This document shows positions 17,436-24,030 of a DNA stretch of 64,000 nt, piece after piece. The notes beneath the pieces are model-generated. The model had not been told where the DNA came from and searched no databases. It saw only the letters and a list, made by a program, of their open reading frames with translations. Each line of letters starts with the position of its first letter. Position 1 is the first letter of the stretch. A program made the position numbers and the translations under genes. The stretch covers positions 71,584 to 135,583 of the forward strand of contig JBCBXA010000001.1 in assembly GCA_039816825.1 (NCBI GenBank), read 5' to 3'. This DNA comes from JBCBXA01 sp039816825 (lineage in GTDB: Bacteria > Pseudomonadota > Alphaproteobacteria > Rhizobiales > Rhizobiaceae).

Positions 17436-18230
17436 ATGCGCGGCGGCTTCCGGCGGATTGGTTCCATGACGATCTTTGTGCTGCTTATCCTCTTCATTAT
17501 TCCCGCGTTGGCGCATGTGGCCGTCTGGCAGTTGCAGGACCGGCCCGGTAGCTGGCGAAATGCTGACTGGTCCTCAGCCGGCATTCTGCCCCGCACGCTG
17601 CCCCGTGAGGCCGCCGAGATCATGGTGCTCGATGCGCGTACCGGCGGTCTGAAGGGAGCGCTGTCCGTTCATTCCTGGATTGTGGTCAAGGTGCCGGGAG
17701 AGGTGCGCTACCGGCGCTACGATGTGGTCGGTTGGGGGCCTGCCTTGCGACGGGATGTCTATGCGCCTGACGCGAGATGGTACTCCAATGAGCCCAACAT
17801 TCGACACCGTGTGACCGGCGAGGATGCCGCGCGCGCCATTCCGGAGCTGCTGGCCGCCATCGAGTCCTACGCCTATGCCGGGCGCGGCGACTACACGATC
17901 TGGCCCGGGCCGAACTCGAACAGCTTTGTGGCGGAGGTGCTGCGCGCCGTGCCACAGCTGGGTTTTTCGACCTCGCCCTTGGGTGTGGGGCGCGACTTTG
18001 CACGCGGTCCGGTTCTCACCTTGAAGAACGGCATGCTCCGCGCATCACTCTGGGGGTACGCCGGATTTCAAGTCGGCCTGTCATCAGGCATTGAACTGAA
18101 CTTTCTGGGGCTCGTGACCTCCATCAATCCGAATGCTCGCTTGGCGGCTTTGCCAGGTTTCGGCGAGTTCCGCCTCCGGCAAGGCGGCCAGAACGGTACG
18201 AGAGAGCCGTCCTCTGACACTTCCAGTTGA
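17436..18230 (+). CDS. DUF3750 family membrane-anchored protein
   Basis: A 264-residue protein (ATG 17436) with one N-terminal membrane segment (MTIFVLLILFIIPALAHVAVW) and an extracytoplasmic domain. LSVHSWIVVKVPGEVRYRRY and TIWPGPNSNSFVAEVLR are conserved blocks of DUF3750. His-Ser, Trp-Pro-Gly-Pro-Asn and an Asn-Ser-Asn-Ser run give it an NlpC/P60-like feel, but no enzyme activity is known. Earlier in-frame starts exist at 17316, 17352 and 17376; the chosen one leaves room for a promoter beside the divergent TSUP gene. Confidence 0.72.
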   Translation: MRGGFRRIGSMTIFVLLILFIIPALAHVAVWQLQDRPGSWRNADWSSAGILPRTLPREAAEIMVLDARTGGLKGALSVHSWIVVKVPGEVRYRRYDVVGWGPALRRDVYAPDARWYSNEPNIRHRVTGEDAARAIPELLAAIESYAYAGRGDYTIWPGPNSNSFVAEVLRAVPQLGFSTSPLGVGRDFARGPVLTLKNGMLRASLWGYAGFQVGLSSGIELNFLGLVTSINPNARLAALPGFGEFRLRQGGQNGTREPSSDTSS

Positions 18231-18290
18231 AGTTGCCGTTTTGTTCACATTCTGACGCGACACTGACCACCTGATTTGCAAAGGTGTGTC

Positions 18291-18830
18291 ATGGCCGAAT
18301 CAACCCGCTCTTCGCCCGTCGGCAGCGTCCGCATTATTGGCATCGATCCTGGCCTGAGAAATCTGGGTTGGGGCATCATTGATGTCAGCGGTCCGTCCGT
18401 CCGGTTTGTGGCGTCAGGCACCATTCAACCAGCGGCCAAACTCAGCTTGGCTGAGCGGCTGTGCGCCCTGCATGAAGGGATGACAGCCATTTTCCACCAG
18501 CATCGCCCCGATGAGGCGGCCGTGGAGAATACATTCGTCAACAAGGATGCAGCCGGTACGCTGAAGCTTGGTCAGGCGAGGGGTGTCGCAATGCTAGTCC
18601 CGGCTCAAGCCGGGTTGCCCGTTGCGGAGTACGCGCCCAATGCCGTCAAGAAGACGGTCATCGGTGTGGGCCATGGTGACAAAAGCCAGATCAAGCTGAT
18701 GGTGAAAGTGCTCCTGCCCAGAGCGGTGTTTGATACTGACGATGCTGCGGATGCATTGGCGATCGCCCTGTGCCACTCACAACAGCGCGGGCGAGCGGCG
18801 CTGGAAGCACGCATTGCCGCTGCGGGGTAA
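18291..18830 (+). CDS. ruvC: Holliday junction resolvase RuvC
   Basis: A 179-residue endonuclease that cuts four-way junctions in the RuvABC complex during recombinational repair. Catalytic acidic residues are visible: Asp19 in IIGIDPGLRN, the Glu in AAVENTFVN, and the pair in TDDAADALAIALCH near the end. The ATG at 18291 has AAAGGTG upstream; a TTG 15 bases earlier is less likely. It begins the ruvCAB operon, with ruvA 3 bases after its stop. Confidence 0.96.
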   Translation: MAESTRSSPVGSVRIIGIDPGLRNLGWGIIDVSGPSVRFVASGTIQPAAKLSLAERLCALHEGMTAIFHQHRPDEAAVENTFVNKDAAGTLKLGQARGVAMLVPAQAGLPVAEYAPNAVKKTVIGVGHGDKSQIKLMVKVLLPRAVFDTDDAADALAIALCHSQQRGRAALEARIAAAG

Positions 18831-18833
18831 AAG

Positions 18834-19451
18834 ATGATTGGCAAGCTCAAAGGGACGCTCGACAGTGTCGGGGATGATTGGGTCATTCTTGACGTGCATG
18901 GCGTAGGCTACGAGGTGCACTGCTCTTCGCGAACTCTGGGTGCACTGCCACCGGTGGGCGAAGCCGTAACGCTTTCCATCGAAACCCATGTGCGTGAAAC
19001 CGAAATCAAGCTGTTTGGATTTCGCGGTGACGCTGAGCGCCAATGGTTCCGGCTGTTGCAATCGGTTCAGGGCGTTGGAGCCAAAGTCGCTCTGGCGGTC
19101 CTGAGCACCATGACACCCGGTGAACTGGCGTCCGCCATCGCGCTGCAGGATAAAGCTGCCATCGCGAGAACCCCCGGCATAGGGCCCAAGGTGGCACAAC
19201 GCATGGTCGCGGAACTGAAGGACAAGGCCCCCGCTTTAGCTGGAGACATGACGGGCACCATCGGATTGCAGCAGGAATTGGGGGCAGGGGTCGCAGCCGG
19301 CCCGGTGCAGGATGCGGTGTCTGCGCTGACCAATCTCGGCTACAGCGCCGATCAGGCCAGCCGGGCGGTTGCCAGTGTGGTGGCCACCAAAGGCGATGAT
19401 GCTGACTCGGCAACGCTGATACGCCTTGGCCTCAAGGAACTGTCTTCATGA
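18834..19451 (+). CDS. ruvA: Holliday junction helicase subunit RuvA
   Basis: A 205-residue junction-recognition subunit. It starts MIGKLKGTLDSVGDDWVILDVHGVGYEV (OB fold), followed by two helix-hairpin-helix motifs: LQSVQGVGAKVALAVLS and IARTPGIGPKVAQRMVAEL. The C-terminal domain III (ALTNLGYSADQASRAV), which touches RuvB, is present. Its last four bases overlap the ruvB start, so translation is coupled. Confidence 0.96.
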   Translation: MIGKLKGTLDSVGDDWVILDVHGVGYEVHCSSRTLGALPPVGEAVTLSIETHVRETEIKLFGFRGDAERQWFRLLQSVQGVGAKVALAVLSTMTPGELASAIALQDKAAIARTPGIGPKVAQRMVAELKDKAPALAGDMTGTIGLQQELGAGVAAGPVQDAVSALTNLGYSADQASRAVASVVATKGDDADSATLIRLGLKELSS

Positions 19452-20512
19452 GTGATGAGGCGGATCGCATCGTATCAGCGGAAACCCGCGGCGAGGATTT
19501 CGACACCGCGCTGCGACCGCAATCGCTCGAGGATTTCGTCGGACAACGGCAGGTGCGCGAGAACCTCAACGTGTTCATCGAAGCCGCCAAGGGGCGGGGT
19601 GAGCCACTCGATCACGTATTGTTTGTCGGCCCGCCGGGTCTTGGCAAAACCACTCTTAGCCAGATCATGGCTCGGGAACTGGGCGTAAATTTCCGGGCTA
19701 CATCGGGGCCTGTCATAGCGAAAGCCGGCGATCTCGCCGCCTTGCTCACCAATCTTGAGGATCGTGACGTCCTGTTCATCGACGAGATCCATCGGCTGAG
19801 CCCGGCGGTGGAGGAGATCCTCTACCCCGCAATGGAGGACTATCAGCTCGATCTGATTATCGGCGAGGGGCCTGCGGCGCGCTCTGTGAAGATCGATCTC
19901 GCCCGTTTCACCCTTGTGGCGGCGACGACGCGGCTGGGGCTGCTGACAACGCCTCTGCGTGACCGATTTGGCATTCCGGTCCGGCTGAATTTCTATGAGG
20001 TCGACGAACTGGAAACCATTGTTAAGCGTGGCGCGCGGCTGATGGGTGTGGCCATGACGGATGATGGGGCGCGGGAAATAGCAACACGGTCGCGCGGGAC
20101 ACCCAGAATTGCCGGTCGGCTTTTGCGCAGGGTCAGGGATTTTGCTGCGGTTTCCGGCTCGGATGTGGTGGACGCGCCTGCGGCGGACGAAGCGCTTCAG
20201 CGGCTTGATGTGGATGCCGCCGGTCTTGATGAACTGGATCGTCGCTACCTGGGGCAGATCGCTCACAATTACGGAGGCGGGCCCGTCGGCGTGGAGACAC
20301 TGGCCGCCGCTCTTTCCGAACCTCGTGACGCCATTGAGGACATCATTGAACCGTTCCTGATCCAGCAGGGCTTCATCGCGCGCACTCCGCGCGGACGACT
20401 TATGACTGGGAAGGCTTGGGAACATCTTGGCCTGGAGGCGCCCGCTACGGCACCAGGCAACACGGCGCAGCTCGGTCTTGGCCTAGAGCCCGAAAACGCC
20501 GATCTCGGCTGA
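19448..20512 (+). CDS. ruvB: Holliday junction branch-migration ATPase RuvB
   Basis: A 354-residue AAA+ motor that drives branch migration with RuvA. Walker A is GPPGLGKT (61-68), Walker B is LFIDEIHRL (about 109-117), sensor 1 is AATTRLGLL, and the arginine finger lies in LRDRFG. The C-terminal winged helix ends with RTPRGRLMT. It overlaps ruvA by 4 bases. Length is as expected. Confidence 0.97.
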   Translation: MSDEADRIVSAETRGEDFDTALRPQSLEDFVGQRQVRENLNVFIEAAKGRGEPLDHVLFVGPPGLGKTTLSQIMARELGVNFRATSGPVIAKAGDLAALLTNLEDRDVLFIDEIHRLSPAVEEILYPAMEDYQLDLIIGEGPAARSVKIDLARFTLVAATTRLGLLTTPLRDRFGIPVRLNFYEVDELETIVKRGARLMGVAMTDDGAREIATRSRGTPRIAGRLLRRVRDFAAVSGSDVVDAPAADEALQRLDVDAAGLDELDRRYLGQIAHNYGGGPVGVETLAAALSEPRDAIEDIIEPFLIQQGFIARTPRGRLMTGKAWEHLGLEAPATAPGNTAQLGLGLEPENADLG

Positions 20513-20632
20513 CCGTCTCACCAAACCTTACCAATTTTTCACATTGGAAAGCGGGCCGGTGCCCCTCTGCGGCTGGGTAGCGAGGGCTCGCGCCCTAGCT
20601 TTCAACGGACACAACAAAGTCAGGAACTTGTT

Positions 20633-21601
20633 ATGTCCAATACCCCCATCATCACCCGCCGGTCAGCGTTGTTGGCTGCGGCAGCCACCCCCGCAGTCGC
20701 TGCATCTCTCGCCGGTGTGCTCGCGGCAAGACCCGCGTTGGCCGCCGGTCATTCAGCGGGCAAGTCCAACGCGATCTTCAGTCATTACAAGGTCGGCGAT
20801 TTCATTGTCACAACGCTGTTGGCCGGCTCTGCACCACGCGATGAGCCGCAATCCATATTTGGAATGAACGTCAGCGCCGAAGAGTTTGCATCGGTTTCGG
20901 CTGACAATTTCATCCCAGCCGACAGCGTTCGCTTCTTCTTCAATGTCCCAGTGGTGAACACTGGAAGCGATCTGATCCTTTTCGACACCGGTCTTGGTGG
21001 AGAAGGAACTCCGGCCATCGTGGGTGCGCTCGAAGCCGCTGGCTATTCGGCGGACGAAGTCACAAAGCTGGTGATCACGCACATGCATCCCGATCACATT
21101 GGGGGCCTGATGAATGGCGGTGCACCCACGTTCCCCAATGCTGAGATTTACACCGGTCAGACCGAATATGACTTCTGGGCTTCGCAGGAGGGAGAGCAGG
21201 GGCCGCCCGCCATGGTGCGCAACATGGTGACGCCAATGGCCGAGAAGATCACCTTTGTTGCGCCGGGGGACAGCATTGCGTCCGGCATCACGGCCGTGGA
21301 CGCCTTTGGTCACACCCCCGGACATATGACTTACATGCTGGAAAGCGAGGGCCAGCAACTCATGCTGATGGCTGACACCGCCAACCATTATGTTTGGTCG
21401 TTGGGCTATCCTGACTGGGAGGTGCGTTTCGATATGGATAAGGCGGCTGCCGCAGCCACCCGACGCCGTCTGCTCGGCATGCTTGCAGCCGACAAGGTGC
21501 CATTCGCCGGTTACCACATGCCATTTCCCGGTGTGGGTTACGTGGACACTCGCGGGGACGGCTTCGCCTATGTTCCGGAAAGCTATCAGCTGGCGTTGTA
21601 G
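20633..21601 (+). CDS. Tat-exported MBL-fold hydrolase
   Basis: A 322-residue protein with a twin-arginine signal (ITRRSALLAAAATPAVAASL) and cleavage after about residue 41 (ALAAG). The metallo-beta-lactamase fold is complete: THMHPDHIGG (HxHxDH), GHTPGHMTYML and LMADTANHY supply the zinc ligands. Export by Tat fits a protein that folds with metal in the cytoplasm. Relatives include N-acyl homoserine lactonases and other lactone or ester hydrolases, so quorum quenching is one option; the substrate cannot be told from sequence. It is a single-gene unit, 120 bases after ruvB. Confidence 0.85.
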   Translation: MSNTPIITRRSALLAAAATPAVAASLAGVLAARPALAAGHSAGKSNAIFSHYKVGDFIVTTLLAGSAPRDEPQSIFGMNVSAEEFASVSADNFIPADSVRFFFNVPVVNTGSDLILFDTGLGGEGTPAIVGALEAAGYSADEVTKLVITHMHPDHIGGLMNGGAPTFPNAEIYTGQTEYDFWASQEGEQGPPAMVRNMVTPMAEKITFVAPGDSIASGITAVDAFGHTPGHMTYMLESEGQQLMLMADTANHYVWSLGYPDWEVRFDMDKAAAAATRRRLLGMLAADKVPFAGYHMPFPGVGYVDTRGDGFAYVPESYQLAL

Positions 21602-21627
21602 CTGATCGCTCGAAGTAGAGACTGCGA

Positions 21628-21659
21628 AAGAAAAAGGGCCACCCGACTGGGTGGCCCTT
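21628..21659 (-). terminator. Intrinsic terminator of the first small secreted gene
   Basis: The stem AAGGGCCACCC/GGGTGGCCCTT around GACT is followed on the minus strand by a U-rich run. It ends the gene at 21688-21894 and faces the end of the MBL hydrolase gene, which it may also terminate. Confidence 0.8.
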
Positions 21660-21687
21660 CGTCAACACATTGCTGACTTTCGCTCTG

Positions 21688-21894
21688 TTAGTCGCGGCTG
21701 TCGCGCTCGGCCAGCTCACGCTGAATGTGAGGTGGCACGAAGAACTCACCACCCGAACGGAACTGAGCGGAGAAGTTGTTGACGTTGCCGGCCTGGACTT
21801 TGTCGGCTTGGTTCACAGCGCTCTCAGCGATGGCTGGAGTAGCCAGAACAGTCAGACCAAGAGCTGCGGTTGTGATGATTGCAGAGATTTTCAT
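21688..21894 (-). CDS. Small secreted protein, copy 1 of a tandem pair
   Basis: A 68-residue protein not recognised as any named family. It has a signal peptide (MKISAIITTAALGLTVLATP, cleavage near AIA-ES at about residue 23) and a mature peptide of about 45 residues with the polar core VQAGNVNNFSAQFRSGGEFF and a charged tail RELAERDSRD. AAAGGA stands 6 bases before the ATG, and an intrinsic terminator follows, so it is a well-formed transcription unit. The neighbour at 22138-22344 is a near-identical copy. No cysteines, no membrane segment in the mature part. Confidence 0.8.
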   Translation of the reverse strand: MKISAIITTAALGLTVLATPAIAESAVNQADKVQAGNVNNFSAQFRSGGEFFVPPHIQRELAERDSRD

Positions 21895-22080
21895 TTTCGT
21901 TTCCTTTTTCTTTGCGGCCCTTTTTTTGTTTTGGGGTTTGGGCCGGTGAGACGAATGTGGGGTATTCGCCGATCAACTGCCAATCACATGAAAAAACATT
22001 GGATCAACGGATTGTCAGCGGCGCGTTGACGTTTTTTGGGAACCAAATCTGTTGAGCTGAAACAGAGCTGAGGCGAAAAC

Positions 22081-22108
22081 AAAAAGGGGCCACCTGAGCG
22101 GTGACCCC
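22081..22108 (-). terminator. Intrinsic terminator of the second small secreted gene
   Basis: On the minus strand GGGGTCACC/GGTGGCCCC (one G-U pair) around GCTCA is followed by six Us and then GUUUU. It lies 30 bases past the stop of the gene at 22138-22344. Confidence 0.82.
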
Positions 22109-22137
22109 TGTTCATGACTTGATGTCGGACTGGTGAT

Positions 22138-22344
22138 TTAGTCGCGACGGTCGCGCTCGGCCAGTTCACGCTGAATGTGAGCTGGGACGAAGAACTCACC
22201 ACCCGAACGGAACTGAGCGGAGAAGTTGTTGACGTTGCCGGCCTGCACTTTGTCGGCTGGGTTCACGGCGCTGTCGGCGAGAGCTGGAACAGCGAGAACG
22301 GTCAGGCCAAGAGCGGCGGTTGTGATGATTGCGGAGATTTTCAT
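22138..22344 (-). CDS. Small secreted protein, copy 2 of a tandem pair
   Basis: A 68-residue paralogue of the protein at 21688-21894, differing at seven positions (for example VPALAD for TPAIAE at the signal cleavage region, PADK for QADK, PAHI for PPHI, and RRD for SRD at the end). The start at 22344 is set by the shared MKISAIITTAALGLTV start and an AAAGGA ribosome site; the open frame continues upstream without homology. It has its own terminator and probably its own promoter. Function unknown; the conserved mature core suggests selection to keep both copies. Confidence 0.8.
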   Translation of the reverse strand: MKISAIITTAALGLTVLAVPALADSAVNPADKVQAGNVNNFSAQFRSGGEFFVPAHIQRELAERDRRD

Positions 22345-22479
22345 TTTCGTTTCCTTTTTTGTTGCGGCCCGTTTGTTGTGTTTGTTTCGATTTGGGCCGG
22401 TCAAACGAATTTGGCTTTTTCCGCGATCAACTGCCAATCACTTGGAGGAACGTGCGTTCAACCGGATGTGTAGGGTTCG

Positions 22480-23487
22480 TTAACCATTCACATCCACGAC
22501 CACCCGTCCGCGCACCTGACCCTTGAGAATGTCACGTCCCAACTGGGGCAAATCGGCCAAGGTGGCGTTCACGACCATCGTGTCCAGCTTGTCCATGGGC
22601 AGGTCTGTTTCGATGCGTTTCCATGCCTGGAGGCGGTTTTCGTAGGGCTGCATGACGCTGTCGATGCCCAGCACGTTCACGCCCCGCAACAGAAACGGGA
22701 TCACAGAGCCCGGAAAACTGGCGCCGCCTGCCAAACCAACCGCCGCCAGCGAGCCGCCATAGGCGAGCTGACCAAGAACGCGAGCCATCATTTCTCCGCC
22801 CACTGCGTCAACGCAGCCGGCCCAGCTCTCTCTTTCCAGCGGACGCTTCACCGCCTCGGCCACTTCTTCGCGGGGAACAATCTGTGTGGCACCAAGATCC
22901 TTGAGGTAATCCGCGCCTTCTGGGCGACCGGTCACAGCGGCAACTTGATATCCAAGCTTGCCAAGGATGGCGGTTGCCACGGACCCGACCCCGCCGGACG
23001 CGCCGGTCACAAGTACGGGTTTGTCGGTGGCAGTGTTCAGGCCATGGGCTTCCAGCGCCATCACGGCCAGCATGGAGGTGAAGCCCGCAGTGCCAACAGC
23101 CATGGCCTGGCGGGTCGAAATGCCGTCGGGAAGGGGTACCAACCAGTCGGCGTTCACGCGTGCCTTCTGGGCATAACCACCCCAATGGATCTCGCCCACG
23201 CGCCAGCCGGTCAGGACAACTTTATCTCCTGGCTTGTAGCGGTCGTCGTCTGACGCCTCCACCGTGCCAGCAAAGTCGATTCCGGGCACGTGGGGGTAGG
23301 CCTTCACAAGGCCGCCACCTGGCCCGATGCACAAGCCGTCCTTGTAGTTGAGGGTCGAGTACTCCACTGCGACCGTGACGTTGCCCTCCGGCAGATCGTC
23401 GAGCGTGATCTGGTCCACGCCAGCTTGTGGCTTTGCACCTTCTTCTTCGGACTTTGTCACCACAAGGGCGTTGAAGCTGTTTGCCAT
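22480..23487 (-). CDS. acuI: Acryloyl-CoA reductase AcuI (YhdH-type MDR)
   Basis: A 335-residue medium-chain reductase of the YhdH/AcuI group, which reduces toxic acryloyl-CoA to propionyl-CoA with NADPH. Hallmarks are STLNYKDGLCI (44-54), PHVPGIDFAGTV, the Rossmann motif TGASGGVGS (161-169), VDAVGG, and the C-terminal ILKGQVRGRVVVDV. In marine bacteria this enzyme follows DMSP cleavage, where acrylate is the by-product; a DddP-family lyase lies 14 kb away. It is a single gene facing away from ybgC. Zinc-binding residues of true alcohol dehydrogenases are absent, as expected. Confidence 0.87.
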   Translation of the reverse strand: MANSFNALVVTKSEEEGAKPQAGVDQITLDDLPEGNVTVAVEYSTLNYKDGLCIGPGGGLVKAYPHVPGIDFAGTVEASDDDRYKPGDKVVLTGWRVGEIHWGGYAQKARVNADWLVPLPDGISTRQAMAVGTAGFTSMLAVMALEAHGLNTATDKPVLVTGASGGVGSVATAILGKLGYQVAAVTGRPEGADYLKDLGATQIVPREEVAEAVKRPLERESWAGCVDAVGGEMMARVLGQLAYGGSLAAVGLAGGASFPGSVIPFLLRGVNVLGIDSVMQPYENRLQAWKRIETDLPMDKLDTMVVNATLADLPQLGRDILKGQVRGRVVVDVNG

Positions 23488-23571
23488 AGTGGCCTCCCAA
23501 TCTTTGGTCGCGGATTGGTGGCACCGCTTGCAGGACGGTGCAAGCGCAAAGCGATCATGTTAGGGACCGGC

Positions 23572-24030
23572 ATGGCCACGACCGAGCGCTCACATCCCAC
23601 TACCGGCACCCTACAGGGTGCAACGCATGTGTTTCCGGTGCGCGTCTATTATGAGGACACCGATTTTACCGGCATCGTCTATCACGCGCGCCACCTTCAT
23701 TTTTTCGAACGCGGCCGAACCGAATGGTTGCGCACCCTTGGTGTGTCCCACACGGAACTGGCTGATGGCCGGTTTGGTGAAGTGATGGCATTCGCCATTC
23801 AGAGTGTCGCTGTCGACTATAAAAAGCCCGCTCGCGTGGATGATGTGCTCGAAGTGACAACGTCTCTCAAGCAGGCGCGGGGGGCGCGGCTCATCCTGGA
23901 CCAGTCCATGAACCGTCCTCTGGATGGGGAGCTCATCGCGAAAGCCGAGGTTGCGGTGGTTTTGATCAATGGCTCGGGAGCGCCGCGGCGTGTCCCCGCT
24001 GAGATGTTGGCTCTGATTGAAGGGTCATGA
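23572..24030 (+). CDS. ybgC: Acyl-CoA thioesterase YbgC (Tol-Pal linked)
   Basis: A 152-residue hot-dog thioesterase. Asp31 in YYEDTDFTG and His38 in VYH are the catalytic pair of the 4-hydroxybenzoyl-CoA thioesterase family, followed by LHFFERGRTEWL. YbgC is typically the first gene of the tol-pal cluster; here it is separated from tolQ by glnE on the other strand. ATG 23572 has AGGGA nearby; an ATG at 23557 is the alternative. Its stop overlaps the glnE stop by 6 bases (convergent). Confidence 0.88.
   Translation: MATTERSHPTTGTLQGATHVFPVRVYYEDTDFTGIVYHARHLHFFERGRTEWLRTLGVSHTELADGRFGEVMAFAIQSVAVDYKKPARVDDVLEVTTSLKQARGARLILDQSMNRPLDGELIAKAEVAVVLINGSGAPRRVPAEMLALIEGS

Larger units (their letters stand above)
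21688..22442 (-). repeat. Tandem duplication of a whole small gene unit
   Basis: Two directly repeated units of about 300 bases, 21688-21992 and 22138-22442, share coding sequence, ribosome site, upstream poly-pyrimidine stretch and the far-upstream block GATCAACTGCCAATCAC. The coding parts differ at only a handful of codons, while the upstream parts have diverged more. The shared upstream block suggests both copies kept the same promoter. Confidence 0.85.
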
